Positions 1 to 9,354 of a DNA stretch of 64,000 nt are shown one piece after another. Numbering within the stretch: position 1 is the stretch's first letter; each line of letters opens with the position of its first letter. A program made the translations under genes and the position numbers. The stretch is taken from positions 186,001 through 250,000 of the forward strand of contig VGBW01000001.1 of NCBI GenBank assembly GCA_016870365.1. The letters are read 5' to 3'. Source of the DNA: Actinomycetota bacterium (GTDB lineage Bacteria; Actinomycetota; Actinomycetes; Nanopelagicales; Nanopelagicaceae). A model generated the notes under the pieces. It did not search any database and was not told where the DNA came from. It saw nothing but the letters and a program-made list of their open reading frames with translations.

Positions 1-222
1 TTTGGTTTCTTGCTAGAGGCCTTTAATTATGGTCCACCACCTCATGGAGGAATTGCCTTAGGTCTTGATCGCTTGTGTGCTCTTATTGCTGGGGCTGAAT
101 CCATCCGCGAAGTTATTGCCTTTCCCAAGACGGCAAGCGGCGCAGATCCACTAACTGGAGCTCCGACTCCAATAACCACCGCTCAGAGACGAGAAAGCGG
201 AGTGGATTTCAAGCCAGAATAG
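1..222 (+). CDS. aspS: Aspartyl-tRNA synthetase, C-terminal end (partial)
   Basis: This is the last 73 codons of a class II aspartyl-tRNA synthetase; the gene begins before the window. The segment holds class II motif 3: a GIALGLDR stretch with the arginine that binds ATP, then the typical [16 protein letters not shown] end region of AspRS, where bacterial enzymes have a FPK.......D..T.AP pattern. The enzyme charges tRNA-Asp, and in many actinobacteria tRNA-Asn as well; the segment seen cannot tell these apart. It is followed after 28 bp by a membrane-anchored DUF948 gene and alaS, a common actinobacterial order. Confidence 0.93.
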   Translation, partial: FGFLLEAFNYGPPPHGGIALGLDRLCALIAGAESIREVIAFPKTASGADPLTGAPTPITTAQRRESGVDFKPE

Positions 223-238
223 GGCGAGAGATCTTTAG

Positions 239-244
239 TAGGCT
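239..244 (+). promoter_or_regulatory. -10 element TAGGCT of DUF948-alaS unit
   Basis: TAGGCT lies exactly 6 nt before the ATG at 251. This is the spacing expected if transcription starts at the start codon (leaderless mRNA). No convincing -35 box is seen. Confidence 0.55.
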
Positions 245-250
245 AGCGCT

Positions 251-649
251 ATGTCCGCAGGTGGAATCGCAGCGATCATCTCAGCCAGCGCCCTGCTAAT
301 CATCGGTATCGCCATCGCCTACGCCGTCATTCGACTAGGTAGAGCCATAGACGAAGTTGGAATTGCGGTGCGCGATATCTCTAAAGAGACCACCCCGCTG
401 CTAAGTGAAGTGGCCACCACTGTGGAGTTAGTAAATGGACCTCTGCAGAGCATCAATATGGTGACAAAGACAATGGAGGAGTTCAGTTCAAAGGTCACCC
501 AAAGCGCCTCAGGGTTCCTAGATAGGAATCAGATGGCGATGAAGGCAGCAGGGGCCGTACTATCAGCCGCTCAGCTACGTAAAAAGAAAAAGGCAAAGAA
601 GTCAAAGAAGGCGAAAAACAGCAAGTATGTTGACGACGAGGAGTTCTAA
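251..649 (+). CDS. DUF948 family membrane-anchored protein
   Basis: A 132-residue protein of unknown function. It has one N-terminal transmembrane helix (about residues 8-28), then an amphipathic, probably coiled-coil stretch with the serine/threonine-rich heptads typical of DUF948 proteins, then a lysine-rich tail (KKKK and KKSKK clusters, about 110-125) and an acidic end. The topology suggests a membrane-tethered cytoplasmic coil. Its position between aspS and alaS is typical of actinobacterial DUF948 genes. The start is supported by a -10-like TAGGCT 6 nt upstream. It is probably co-transcribed with alaS, which begins 6 bp after its stop. Confidence 0.75.
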   Translation: MSAGGIAAIISASALLIIGIAIAYAVIRLGRAIDEVGIAVRDISKETTPLLSEVATTVELVNGPLQSINMVTKTMEEFSSKVTQSASGFLDRNQMAMKAAGAVLSAAQLRKKKKAKKSKKAKNSKYVDDEEF

Positions 650-655
650 CTCCTC

Positions 656-3331
656 GTGAATTCAGCGGAAATTCGTTCTCGCTGGCTAAGATTCTTTGAG
701 TCAGCCAATAGCCAAGGCATCAACCATACTGTGGTTCCTTCTGCATCTCTTATTGCAGATGATCCAAACCTTCTTTTGGTAAATGCTGGCATGGTCCCAT
801 TTAAGCCTTTTTTTCTAGGTGAACTGACTCCTCCCTACAAGCGCGCTACCTCGGTGCAAAAATGCGTGAGAACCTTGGATATCGAAGAGGTTGGAAAGAC
901 AACTCGCCACGCATCTTTCTTTCAGATGTGTGGCAACTTCTCATTTGGAGATTATTTCAAAGAGGGGGCTATCACACTTGCTTGGGAGTTGCTTACTAGA
1001 TCGATTAACGATGGCGGTTATGGTTTTGCAGAAGATAGGTTATGGGTCACGGTATATCTAGATGATGATGAAGCCGCTGACATCTGGCATGAGAAGATTG
1101 GCGTTCCCAAAGAGCGAATTCAGAGAAGGGGGATGGGCGATAATTTCTGGTCTATGGGCGTTCCAGGTCCATGTGGTCCATGCTCTGAAATCTATTTGGA
1201 CCGCGGATCTGCCTATGGCAAAGAAGGCGGGCCAATTGCTGACGAGGATCGCTATCTAGAGATCTGGAATCTGGTTTTTATGCAAAATATAAGAGGTGAA
1301 GGGGGCGGGAAAGAGAACTTTCCGATTATAGGCGAACTTCCCGCAAAAAATGTTGATACCGGACTCGGCCTTGAGCGCACTGCTGCTCTTCTGCAGGGGG
1401 TTGAAAATATCTATGAGATCGACACTACGCGCCATGTTCTTAATCGGGCGAGCGATCTAAGCGGAGTCAAATATGGCAAGTCGTCATCTGGCGATATCTC
1501 GCTGCGGGTTGTTGCTGACCATGCCAATACTGCGACCATGCTGATTGGCGATGGAGTAACCCCTGGAAATGAAGGTCGTGGTTATGTCTTAAGAAGGATG
1601 ATGCGCAGGACTACTAGAAACATGAAATTGCTTGGGGCAGATGATCGAAATATGGGAGAACTAATCAGAGCCTCCATCGAGGCGCTGGGCACACAATACC
1701 CAGAGCTGAATACCGATAGTGCTCGAATACTCAAAGTTGCAGAGGCGGAAGAAGAAACCTTCTTGCAAACTCTAAAGAGCGGGACTCTGATATTTGATCA
1801 AAGAAGTGCTTCACTAAAAAAGATTGGTGCAAGAGTGCTCTCAGGCGAAGATGCATTCCAACTGCATGACACTTATGGCTTTCCTTTTGACTTAACCCTT
1901 GAGATGGCCAATGAAGAAGGCTTGAGTATTGACGCCGAGGGCTTTACTCGATTAATGAAGCAACAACGCGAGAGAGCAAAGGCTGATGCGAAGTCAAAGA
2001 AGAGTGGACACGGTGACTTATCTGAATATCGCAAATTAGCGGGTAGCGCTAGAAGATTAGAGTTCGTCGGCTATAGCAGCGAGGAAGTTGAATCTAAGGT
2101 GATTGGATTCTTGGTTGATGGTTCAGCAGTGAAAGCCGCTTCAGTCGGTGATGAGGTAGAGATTCTTCTTGATAGAACTCCGTTCTATGCCGAAGGCGGG
2201 GGCCAACTTGCTGATGCCGGAGTTATCACTGCCTCAGATGGATCACGCATCGAGGTCGAGGATGTTCAAGCGCCGATTCCGGGGATCTTTATTCACCGCG
2301 GTCGGGTAATTTCAGGTCAGATAAAGGCCGGCGAATCAGTTATGGCCAAGATTGATATCGATCGGCGTAAGGGAATTTCAAGGGCTCACACGGCAACTCA
2401 TATGGTTCACAAAGCATTTCGAGAGATCCTTGGTGAAACAGCGACTCAGGCAGGATCGGAAAACGCTCCCGGACGTTTTCGCTTTGATTTTCCAGCACGG
2501 GGTGCGGTCTCAGAAGCAACTCTTAACAATGTTGAGGCTAGGGTCAATTCACTCTTACTTGAAAACCTAGTGGTCAGCGCCGAAGAGATGTCACAGGCCG
2601 AAGCTAGGAAAGTTGGTGCAATGGCGCTCTTTGGTGAGAAATATGGAGAGCGTGTTAGAGTAATTAGCGTTGGCGATTGGGCCAAGGAGCTCTGTGGTGG
2701 CACCCACGTTTCAAGAAGTGGAGAGCTGGGGATAATAAAGCTTCTTGGGGAGTCTTCAATTGGCGCTGGAGTAAGACGTGTTGAGGCTCTAGTTGGCTTT
2801 GACGCTTATTCATTCTTATCTCGTGAGCACATTCTATTCAAATCGATTCTTGAGCTAGTAAAGGGAACACGCGCGGAGGAACTACCAGAGAAAATCACAT
2901 CTCTTCTTGCTCGCTTGAAAGAGGCCGAGAAGGAAATTAGTGCGATCAGAACTGCAAGAGCTCTGGCCGAGTCTTCCTCTCTTCTAAAGAATGCCGAGCA
3001 AATAGGCTCATTCAAGTTGATTGCCCATGAGATGGATAAAGGTTTTACAGGAGATGATTTAAGAACAGTGGCGCTAGATCTAAGAAACCGTCTCAAGGGC
3101 TCGGTAGTTGCACTTCTTAGCGCTGGAGATGAGAAGGTGACTTTAGTTGTCGCTGTAGATGAGATCGCTAGAGGCGCAGGCGCTAAGGCTGGAGCGTTGG
3201 TAAAGATCGCCTCTAGCATCCTTGGTGGCGGTGGCGGAGGTAAAGATGATTTCGCTCAGGGTGGCGGCGGTGACTTTGCAAAGATTAACGAAGCGCTTAA
3301 GGCAATAAGAGCTTCTCTTGCGGGTATCTAG
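656..3331 (+). CDS. alaS: Alanyl-tRNA synthetase
   Basis: Full-length AlaRS of 891 residues with a GTG start. The N-terminal class II catalytic core carries the [10 protein letters not shown] and GNFSFGDYF motifs. The editing domain has an HTATH zinc motif near residue 578 and CGGTH near residue 680, both needed to clear Ser-tRNA and Gly-tRNA mistakes. A C-Ala domain follows, ending in the glycine-rich [15 protein letters not shown] block near residue 865 that is typical of the family. It acts in the cytoplasm in translation. ruvX begins 5 bp downstream and mltG overlaps ruvX, matching the usual actinobacterial order. Confidence 0.98.
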   Translation: MNSAEIRSRWLRFFESANSQGINHTVVPSASLIADDPNLLLVNAGMVPFKPFFLGELTPPYKRATSVQKCVRTLDIEEVGKTTRHASFFQMCGNFSFGDYFKEGAITLAWELLTRSINDGGYGFAEDRLWVTVYLDDDEAADIWHEKIGVPKERIQRRGMGDNFWSMGVPGPCGPCSEIYLDRGSAYGKEGGPIADEDRYLEIWNLVFMQNIRGEGGGKENFPIIGELPAKNVDTGLGLERTAALLQGVENIYEIDTTRHVLNRASDLSGVKYGKSSSGDISLRVVADHANTATMLIGDGVTPGNEGRGYVLRRMMRRTTRNMKLLGADDRNMGELIRASIEALGTQYPELNTDSARILKVAEAEEETFLQTLKSGTLIFDQRSASLKKIGARVLSGEDAFQLHDTYGFPFDLTLEMANEEGLSIDAEGFTRLMKQQRERAKADAKSKKSGHGDLSEYRKLAGSARRLEFVGYSSEEVESKVIGFLVDGSAVKAASVGDEVEILLDRTPFYAEGGGQLADAGVITASDGSRIEVEDVQAPIPGIFIHRGRVISGQIKAGESVMAKIDIDRRKGISRAHTATHMVHKAFREILGETATQAGSENAPGRFRFDFPARGAVSEATLNNVEARVNSLLLENLVVSAEEMSQAEARKVGAMALFGEKYGERVRVISVGDWAKELCGGTHVSRSGELGIIKLLGESSIGAGVRRVEALVGFDAYSFLSREHILFKSILELVKGTRAEELPEKITSLLARLKEAEKEISAIRTARALAESSSLLKNAEQIGSFKLIAHEMDKGFTGDDLRTVALDLRNRLKGSVVALLSAGDEKVTLVVAVDEIARGAGAKAGALVKIASSILGGGGGGKDDFAQGGGGDFAKINEALKAIRASLAGI

Positions 3332-3336
3332 TTACT

Positions 3337-3795
3337 GTGATAATCCAAGGGTCGCGATTGGCGATAGATTACGGCGATCGGCGAATTGGAGTTGCAAAGT
3401 CAGATAACTCCAGACTAATCGCATCACCTCTAATGACTCTTGATGACGCCCAATCCCTGGAGCAGATATCGTTTCGAATCAAAGAAATCGCGCAAGCAAA
3501 TTTCGTGACAGTGATCTATGTCGGCCTGCCTCTTCACCTCTCTGGTAGCCAGGGTTCGTCAAGTGATAAGGCGCGAGCATTTGCCGGAGTGCTTCTTCAG
3601 ACAATGCCTGAGGGAATTTCGGTACGTCTGCTAGATGAAAGGCTGACGACGACCTCTGCGCTGCAGGATTTAAGACGTACTGGACAAAAAAGCAGTAAGG
3701 AGAATATTGATCAATTAGCTGCGGTTAAGATTTTAGAATTTGCCCTTGAAATTGAAAGGACAAGCGGAGAGCTTGCTGGCCATGAAGTTAGGTAG
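3337..3795 (+). CDS. ruvX: RuvX/YqgF-type Holliday junction resolvase homologue
   Basis: A 152-residue RNase H-fold protein starting with GTG. The first conserved acidic strand reads LAIDYGDRRIGVA (about residues 8-20). A VGLPLHLSG segment lies near residue 68 and a LLDERLTT segment near residue 100, matching the YqgF family. Family members are implicated in pre-16S rRNA 5'-end maturation and in Holliday junction cleavage; which role applies here cannot be read from sequence. The 3' end overlaps the mltG start by 14 bp, so the two are probably translationally coupled. Confidence 0.93.
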   Translation: MIIQGSRLAIDYGDRRIGVAKSDNSRLIASPLMTLDDAQSLEQISFRIKEIAQANFVTVIYVGLPLHLSGSQGSSSDKARAFAGVLLQTMPEGISVRLLDERLTTTSALQDLRRTGQKSSKENIDQLAAVKILEFALEIERTSGELAGHEVR

Positions 3796-4834
3796 CGTCT
3801 CGATAACCAAAGTTTTTGAAGGAAGTGCTCTTCTTCGCCTACTGGTAGCAGGCTCTCTTATTCTCGTTTTTACCTTGTCATTGCGTGCGTTGAATTCCGG
3901 GACGCAGAGCGCTCCGGACTATTCGGCAGGAGCTGCTGGCAAGGAAGTCATAGTGAAAATCATTGCAGGTGAAAGCGGTTCTGATATTGGCAGAAAGCTG
4001 CAATCACTCTCAGTGGTTAAATCTTCGGCTGCATTCTTTAGGATTGCAGTGGCAGATTCTCGCTCTCGGCGCATTGCACCTGGGGAGCATCGAATCCAAA
4101 CTCAGATTCCGGCAAAGACAGCGTTAGAACAACTTCTGGACCCAACTCGCATACCAAATTTGATAGTCGTGAGAGATGGCATGCGCTTAAGCGAGATTGG
4201 TGAGAGCTTGGTCAATTTTGGTCTTTCCAAAAGCGAGGTTTCCCAAGGCTTCAAGGCTCTTTCGCCAGCTAGTGTTTTCAAGACGACTAGTGTCGAGGGT
4301 TTTCTCTATCCAGCTCAATATTCCTTCGACAAGGATATCCAGGCTGATGAAATAGTAACTGCCATGTTGAATCGTTTCGTAGCTGCAACGAAGGATTTGA
4401 ATTGGCGCAACGAAAAGCAATTTACTGCCTTTGAAGTAATGGTAATTGCTTCACTAGTTCAAACCGAGGGAACGCCAGATGTATTCGGTAGAGTATCTCG
4501 TGTCATCTATAATCGATTGGAGAGGCGAATGCCGCTGCAATTGGATTCAACAGTGCACTATGCATTAGATCGAAGAGGCAAGATTTGGGTCTCTATCGCA
4601 GATACAAAGGTGAAGAGCAGGTATAACACTTTCATCTACCCAGGTCTACCTCCCGGCCCCATAGGGTCTCCAACCAGATCAGCAATTGACGCTGCTCTAA
4701 ATCCCGAGACAGGGAACTGGCTCTACTTTGTAACGGTAAAGCCATCTGATACGAGGTTCACCGATTCCTACGAGCAGTTTCTAGAGTGGAAAGCCGAGTA
4801 CAGGAGGAACTTCAAGGCAGGGTTGTTTGAATGA
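3782..4834 (+). CDS. mltG: Endolytic transglycosylase MltG (YceG-like)
   Basis: A 350-residue membrane-anchored lytic transglycosylase that cuts nascent peptidoglycan and so sets glycan strand length. I chose the ATG at 3782, inside the end of ruvX, because the family begins with a short cytoplasmic tail and then one transmembrane helix, seen here at about residues 17-36. The YceG domain follows, with a VEGFLYPAQYSF segment and the catalytic region VQTEGTPDVFGRVSRVIYNRL-like segment near residue 230, where the conserved Glu is present. The C-terminal YPGLPPGPIGSP motif is intact. It overlaps aroE by 4 bp (ATGA). Confidence 0.93.
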   Translation: MKLGSVSITKVFEGSALLRLLVAGSLILVFTLSLRALNSGTQSAPDYSAGAAGKEVIVKIIAGESGSDIGRKLQSLSVVKSSAAFFRIAVADSRSRRIAPGEHRIQTQIPAKTALEQLLDPTRIPNLIVVRDGMRLSEIGESLVNFGLSKSEVSQGFKALSPASVFKTTSVEGFLYPAQYSFDKDIQADEIVTAMLNRFVAATKDLNWRNEKQFTAFEVMVIASLVQTEGTPDVFGRVSRVIYNRLERRMPLQLDSTVHYALDRRGKIWVSIADTKVKSRYNTFIYPGLPPGPIGSPTRSAIDAALNPETGNWLYFVTVKPSDTRFTDSYEQFLEWKAEYRRNFKAGLFE

Positions 4835-5640
4835 GTAAATCTGCTGCTGTACTGGGCTCACCTATCTCTCACTCGCTCTCACCATTAATTCATAATCATG
4901 CCTATCGGCTCCTGAACTATCCTGCAACTTACAAGGCGATAGAGGTTAGGAGTGGGGAACTAGAGCGATTCTTACAAGCTCAGCTCAGCAATCCTGATCT
5001 GGTGGGATTTTCCTTGACTATGCCACTGAAAGAGGAAGTAACCCAGCTGGCAGAGTCGCTAGTTGAAATTGATTCCAGATCAAAGACAATCAACTCTGCC
5101 AACACTATATATAGGGACCAAGGGAAATGGAAAGCTACCTCCACTGATGTGGATGGCTTCGTGTTCTTACTAAGGGATTTTTCGTTTACATCGGTGTCGA
5201 TTCTTGGAGCAGGGGGTACGGCTAGAGCTGCAATCGCAGCCTTAGCATCTAGAAATTGCAAGATTGATGTCTATCGAAGATCGAAAACGCGCGATAGATC
5301 CTTGAAAAACTCTGCGTTGGGCTCTCAAATAGCAATCAAGGATTGGAACGAGTGCAACAGCGCCTGGAATGGTGATTTAGTAATCAATTCAATTCCATCG
5401 GATCAAGTTTCATCAATTGCTGAGAGCTTTAATAGTCCCGATATCTTTCTAGATGCTACATACTCTCCGTGGCCACCGATGCTTTCCAAATTACAGTTAA
5501 GCTCCAAGGGTCTTTTGATTTCAGGACTTCAACTACTAGCAGCTCAGGCAGTAGGGCAAGTTGCTCTTATGACCGGCTTGGATTTTGATGCGGATTGGTT
5601 ATATTCCCAATCGGTGGCTGAACTGGAGAAGTTCAAGTAA
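4831..5640 (+). CDS. aroE: Shikimate dehydrogenase
   Basis: A 269-residue AroE that reduces 3-dehydroshikimate to shikimate with NADPH. The N-terminal substrate domain has GSPISHSLSPLIHN (about residues 9-22) and FSLTMPLKEE with the catalytic lysine near 66. NTAN-type substrate contacts follow (SANT near 90). The Rossmann part begins at VSILGAGGTARA near 123. The C-terminal helix carries a GLQLLAAQAVGQ segment. It is translationally coupled to mltG by a 4 bp overlap and is the first shikimate gene of the cluster. Confidence 0.95.
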   Translation: MSKSAAVLGSPISHSLSPLIHNHAYRLLNYPATYKAIEVRSGELERFLQAQLSNPDLVGFSLTMPLKEEVTQLAESLVEIDSRSKTINSANTIYRDQGKWKATSTDVDGFVFLLRDFSFTSVSILGAGGTARAAIAALASRNCKIDVYRRSKTRDRSLKNSALGSQIAIKDWNECNSAWNGDLVINSIPSDQVSSIAESFNSPDIFLDATYSPWPPMLSKLQLSSKGLLISGLQLLAAQAVGQVALMTGLDFDADWLYSQSVAELEKFK

Positions 5641-5684
5641 CTCTAGATTGTGGATAAGGCTGCCAGGTTGTGGTTTGAAAGACC

Positions 5685-5690
5685 TAGAGT
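5685..5690 (+). promoter_or_regulatory. -10 element TAGAGT of the prepilin peptidase gene
   Basis: TAGAGT ends 6 nt before the GTG at 5697, the spacing seen at other probable leaderless starts in this window. It supports the GTG start. Confidence 0.4.
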
Positions 5691-5696
5691 CTTGGA

Positions 5697-6119
5697 GTGC
5701 TACTCATTCACCTACTCCTATTTGCAACCTTGATCTCATGGAGAGATCTTCGCACTCATCTTATTCCCAAACGCCTTACTCATCTAGCAATCGCTTCCTT
5801 AGCGCCGTTTCTAATCGATTCAGCATACACTGGCATAGCACTTGCCTTAACGAATTATCTTCTTTATCGATCCCTAAACTTCTTTTCCTCTAATGCAATT
5901 GGTTTAGGAGACATACGACTTTCAATACTTATTGGCGGATATGTTGCCGGCCTTGGAGGCGAATTCTCTGACTTGATCTGGTGCAATGCTATGAGTTGGA
6001 TTTCTTGTTTCTTTGCCTTGTTGTTTCATCTTCTAAGAAGGCGAGGGCTAATGGTTCAACGCGTTGCATTTGCTCCCTTCATGTTCTTTGGCGTCATCTA
6101 CTATGCGGTACGAGGATAG
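5697..6119 (+). CDS. Short A24-type prepilin peptidase (catalytic half only)
   Basis: A 140-residue membrane protein with several hydrophobic helices and the two aspartates of A24 aspartyl proteases: SWRDLRTHLIPK near residue 15 and GLGDIRLS near residue 71 (the GxGD motif). Full PilD-type enzymes are about 250 residues and carry an N-terminal domain with cysteines that methylates the new N terminus. That half is missing, as in TadV/CpaA-like peptidases. It would cleave type IV or Tad prepilin leaders at the membrane. It sits alone between aroE and aroC, a placement also known from other actinobacteria, and no pilus genes are in the window. Confidence 0.75.
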   Translation: MLLIHLLLFATLISWRDLRTHLIPKRLTHLAIASLAPFLIDSAYTGIALALTNYLLYRSLNFFSSNAIGLGDIRLSILIGGYVAGLGGEFSDLIWCNAMSWISCFFALLFHLLRRRGLMVQRVAFAPFMFFGVIYYAVRG

Positions 6120-6141
6120 AGGCGTGCTGGAGATTGGGCGC

Positions 6142-6157
6142 ATGATTGATCAATCAT
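6142..6157. promoter_or_regulatory. 16-bp perfect palindrome upstream of aroC
   Basis: ATGATTGATCAATCAT is identical to its reverse complement. It lies where a -35 box would be for the GATAAT at 6162-6167, so a bound dimeric regulator would block the aroC promoter. No regulator is identified. Confidence 0.4.
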
Positions 6158-6161
6158 CTGC

Positions 6162-6167
6162 GATAAT
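6162..6167 (+). promoter_or_regulatory. -10 element GATAAT of aroC
   Basis: GATAAT, one mismatch from TATAAT, ends 6 nt before the aroC ATG at 6174. This predicts a leaderless aroC-aroK-aroB-aroQ transcript. Confidence 0.5.
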
Positions 6168-6173
6168 TGACCT

Positions 6174-7355
6174 ATGAGATGGCTGACGGCGGGCGAATCC
6201 CATGGACCGGCACTGGTTGGAATCTTGGAGGGAATTCCGGCTTCAGTCTCTATCAGCACGGCAGATATAGATGAAGATTTGCGCAGACGCAGACTGGGAT
6301 ATGGCAGGGGAGCAAGGCAGAACTTTGAGGCAGATAAGGTAACTATCCTTGGGGGAATTCGTCATGGCTTAACTCAAGGTGGTCCTATAGCAATCCAGAT
6401 TGCAAACTCAGAGTGGCCTAAATGGGAAAGAGTCATGAGCGCAGATCCCATTGATAAGGCAGAGGTTGAACCCTTAGGAAGAAACGCTCCGCTTACCAGA
6501 CCTCGACCAGGACATGCTGATTTGGTGGGAATTCAAAAATATGGTTTTGATGATGCAAGGCCAGTACTAGAGCGAGCCTCGGCAAGAGAGACAGCTACTC
6601 GCGTAGCGCTGGGAGCCGTTGCGCGTAGATTCCTTAGGCAAATAGGTGGCATAGAAGTACTTAGCCATGTCGTATCTATCGGCGCTGTCAGCGTTGATGA
6701 AGGTTACCTGCTCCCAGAACCCAAGGATCGGGCGAGAATCGATGGCGATGAAGTTCGCTCAGCATTTAGAGATTTCAGCGCAAAGATGATTGATGAAATT
6801 AGCGATGCCCATGGCAATGGCGACACTCTAGGCGGGGTGGTGGAAGTTCTGGTCTATGGCCTTCCAGCAGGCCTTGGATCCCATGTCCATTGGGATAGAA
6901 GGATTGACTCTCGTCTTGCAGGAGCGCTCATGGGAATTCAGGCGATTAAGGGAGTGGAGCTTGGAGAGGGATTTGCCACTGCAAGGAAGCGAGGCAGTAA
7001 CGCTCATGATGAGATTGAAAGGGATAGCCAAGGAGATATCCGTCGCAGAACATCCAGATCTGGAGGCACAGAAGGCGGTATGACAACTGGCGAAGTTTTG
7101 AGAGTTCGCGCTGCTATGAAGCCTATCTCAACGGTCCCTAAAGCCTTAGACACTATTGACATTAAAGATGGGCAGGCAGCCAAGGCCATCAATCAACGAT
7201 CAGATGTTTGCGCAGTCCCTGCTGCTGGCATTGTTGCTGAAGCCATGGTTGCACTGGTTTTGACCGATGCTATGTTAGAGAAATTTGGCGGAGATTCCTT
7301 AAGTGAATGTCAGAGGAACTTGCAGGGCTATCTGTCGGCTATGAAAGTGAAATAG
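6174..7355 (+). CDS. aroC: Chorismate synthase
   Basis: A 393-residue chorismate synthase, which uses reduced FMN to convert 5-enolpyruvylshikimate 3-phosphate to chorismate. The N terminus has [13 protein letters not shown] (the family's GESHG block), [12 protein letters not shown] near residue 38, and [11 protein letters not shown] near 106. ARETA near 137 and the C-terminal [17 protein letters not shown] stretch near 340 are intact. The start is fixed by the motif beginning at residue 2. It opens a tightly spaced aroC-aroK-aroB-aroQ unit; aroK begins 3 bp after its stop. Confidence 0.98.
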   Translation: MRWLTAGESHGPALVGILEGIPASVSISTADIDEDLRRRRLGYGRGARQNFEADKVTILGGIRHGLTQGGPIAIQIANSEWPKWERVMSADPIDKAEVEPLGRNAPLTRPRPGHADLVGIQKYGFDDARPVLERASARETATRVALGAVARRFLRQIGGIEVLSHVVSIGAVSVDEGYLLPEPKDRARIDGDEVRSAFRDFSAKMIDEISDAHGNGDTLGGVVEVLVYGLPAGLGSHVHWDRRIDSRLAGALMGIQAIKGVELGEGFATARKRGSNAHDEIERDSQGDIRRRTSRSGGTEGGMTTGEVLRVRAAMKPISTVPKALDTIDIKDGQAAKAINQRSDVCAVPAAGIVAEAMVALVLTDAMLEKFGGDSLSECQRNLQGYLSAMKVK

Positions 7356-7358
7356 GGC

Positions 7359-7862
7359 GTGCTGCCGATTGTGCTAATTGGACCACCGGGCGCTGGAAAG
7401 ACCGCAGTAGGAAAAGCTCTGGCCAAGAAACTGGGTATTAGTTTCGTCGATAGCGACAAGGTTGTCGAAGAAAAGAGCGGCAAGAGCATCTCAGAGATCT
7501 TCATAACCGATGGGGAGCCAGCATTTAGAAAAATAGAGCGTGAAGTTGTTATGAATTTACTTGAAAATCAGGATGGGGTGATAGCTCTTGGCGGTGGTGC
7601 CGTTATGGATCAAGAAGTGTCCGACAGAATCGAACCCATGGCTAGAGTCGTCTTTCTTGATGTCTCAATCTCCAATGCAGCCCCAAGGGTTGGATTCAAT
7701 AGAAATCGCCCCCTACTTCTTGGAAATCCCAGACAGCAATGGATTGCCTTGATGGAGAAACGTCGCTCAACTTATGAATCTTTGGCAAAGGCGAGAGTCT
7801 CAACCGATAACAAGAAGCCTGCCCAGGTGGTTGAAGAGATAGTCAACGAGCTAGCGTTATGA
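7359..7862 (+). CDS. aroK: Shikimate kinase
   Basis: A 167-residue P-loop kinase that phosphorylates shikimate at O3 with ATP. Walker A reads GPPGAGKTAVGK (about residues 8-19). The shikimate-binding SFVDSD stretch is at about 30-35 and the GEPAFRKIER motif at about 54-63. The GGGAVMD motif near 78 and an RPLL lid segment near 115 are also present. It has a GTG start and overlaps aroB by 4 bp, so translation is probably coupled. Size is normal for the family. Confidence 0.96.
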   Translation: MLPIVLIGPPGAGKTAVGKALAKKLGISFVDSDKVVEEKSGKSISEIFITDGEPAFRKIEREVVMNLLENQDGVIALGGGAVMDQEVSDRIEPMARVVFLDVSISNAAPRVGFNRNRPLLLGNPRQQWIALMEKRRSTYESLAKARVSTDNKKPAQVVEEIVNELAL

Positions 7863-8887
7863 AAGAGATTGTTGTTCGTTCGGAGAAGAGCTATTTCGTT
7901 AGCTTTACTGACGAAATATGGAAGAATATTTACAAGCTTACTTTTGAGCGAAAAGCTGTAATTGTTGCTCCAAAATCCATCTTAAGTATTATCGGTGAGA
8001 GCCTTCCATCTAGCGTCTTGGTAATAGAGGTAGAGGAAGGAGAGGCGCAGAAGAGCATTTCAACTTTTGGTAAAGCCCTAGAGAAAATGGCCGCTGCAAA
8101 ATTGGATCGAACCTGCCTCATTGTCGGTATTGGTGGCGGGGCTACTACTGATTTGACAGGCTTTCTTGCCGCTTCATATCTTCGCGGGGTTGATTGGGTT
8201 GCCATTCCAACATCTCTTGCGGGCATGGTTGATGCTGCAATTGGGGGCAAAACTGGATTAAACCTTGAAGCGGGAAAGAATCTGATAGGTGCTTTCCATT
8301 CACCGATTGAGGTGCTTATCGACTATCGATTCCTAACCACGCTGCCAGATCGTGATCTCAAGGCGGGGATGGCAGAGGTTGCCAAATGTGGCTTCATTGA
8401 GGATACCGAGATATTGAATTTGATTGATGATGACTGGCACGAGAATCTAAATGAACTGGTTTATCGATCGATTGCGGTTAAAGCCAAGGTTGTAAGTTCT
8501 GACTTTAGGGAGACCGACCTTCGAGAGATCCTCAATTACGGACACACTTTGGGACATGCCGTTGAAAGACACTCAAAATATAGTCTCCGTCATGGCGAGT
8601 CCGTTGCTCTGGGGTTGAGATTTGCAGCTGAGGCTTCATATCAATTCTCGGGCCTGTCTACCCATGAAAGAGATAGGCATGATCAGGTCTTAGATGCTCT
8701 AGGTCTAAATTCGAAATACCCAAAAGTTTGTTGGCCAGAACTGCTTGAGATCATGCGCAGTGATAAGAAGGTGCGCGGGGGTAGAATTCGCTTGGTCACG
8801 CTAAGTGCTTTGGGCAAGCCTACGAGGGCAGAGAATTTATGCGATGAAGATTTGGAGAGATGTTTTCTTGAAAGCATTGGAGAGTAG
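7859..8887 (+). CDS. aroB: 3-Dehydroquinate synthase
   Basis: A 342-residue NAD- and metal-dependent enzyme that closes DAHP into 3-dehydroquinate. GIGGGATTDLTGFLAASYLRG near residue 90 is the NAD-binding glycine-rich block. PTSLAGMVDAAIGGKTGLN near 120 is the substrate loop, with the conserved lysine. GHTLGHAVE near 232 and a downstream RHGESVALG segment contribute zinc ligands. It overlaps aroK by 4 bp and is followed 9 bp later by aroQ, which acts on its product. Confidence 0.97.
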   Translation: MKEIVVRSEKSYFVSFTDEIWKNIYKLTFERKAVIVAPKSILSIIGESLPSSVLVIEVEEGEAQKSISTFGKALEKMAAAKLDRTCLIVGIGGGATTDLTGFLAASYLRGVDWVAIPTSLAGMVDAAIGGKTGLNLEAGKNLIGAFHSPIEVLIDYRFLTTLPDRDLKAGMAEVAKCGFIEDTEILNLIDDDWHENLNELVYRSIAVKAKVVSSDFRETDLREILNYGHTLGHAVERHSKYSLRHGESVALGLRFAAEASYQFSGLSTHERDRHDQVLDALGLNSKYPKVCWPELLEIMRSDKKVRGGRIRLVTLSALGKPTRAENLCDEDLERCFLESIGE

Positions 8888-8896
8888 ATCAGGAAT

Positions 8897-9328
8897 ATGA
8901 AAATACTGGTGCTCAATGGGCCTAATCTGTCTCGATTAGATCTTCGTGAAAAGAACTATTACGGCGATATCTCGTATCAAGATATTGAGAAGGCGTGCCT
9001 TCAAGGAGCTAAGGATCTTGATTTTGAAGTTGAGATTAAACAAAGCAATGATGAGGCCGAATTGATTGATTGGCTCCACGCAGCCGCTGACAGTAAGACT
9101 CCAGTGATCTTTAATCCGGCCGCATTTACCCATTACTCATATGCCATTAGGGATGCTGTCGTAATGCTAAAAGCTCCCTGCATCGAAGTTCACTTGAGTA
9201 ATCCATTATCTCGAGAAGATTTTCGTCACACCTCGGTAATTTCTGGGGTAGTGCAAGGCAGCATCGCTGGCTTCGGAGTTGATTCATATCGTCTAGCCTT
9301 TGCGGCGATGAGTGAATTAGTTAAGTAG
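8897..9328 (+). CDS. aroQ: 3-Dehydroquinate dehydratase, type II
   Basis: A 143-residue type II dehydroquinase that dehydrates 3-dehydroquinate to 3-dehydroshikimate. The N-terminal [15 protein letters not shown] motif is typical, though the usual tyrosine position of the following loop is shifted to [23 protein letters not shown] near residue 76 holds the catalytic histidine region, and [17 protein letters not shown] near 98 is intact. With aroE, aroC, aroK and aroB in the window, only DAHP synthase and aroA (EPSP synthase) must be encoded elsewhere. Confidence 0.96.
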   Translation: MKILVLNGPNLSRLDLREKNYYGDISYQDIEKACLQGAKDLDFEVEIKQSNDEAELIDWLHAAADSKTPVIFNPAAFTHYSYAIRDAVVMLKAPCIEVHLSNPLSREDFRHTSVISGVVQGSIAGFGVDSYRLAFAAMSELVK

Positions 9329-9340
9329 GGGCATCAAAGG

Positions 9341-9346
9341 TAATCT
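9341..9346 (+). promoter_or_regulatory. -10 element TAATCT of efp-nusB
   Basis: TAATCT ends 8 nt before the ATG at 9355. It supports that ATG over a TTG at 9346, which would fall at the hexamer itself. Confidence 0.45.
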
Positions 9347-9354
9347 TGCCTGAT

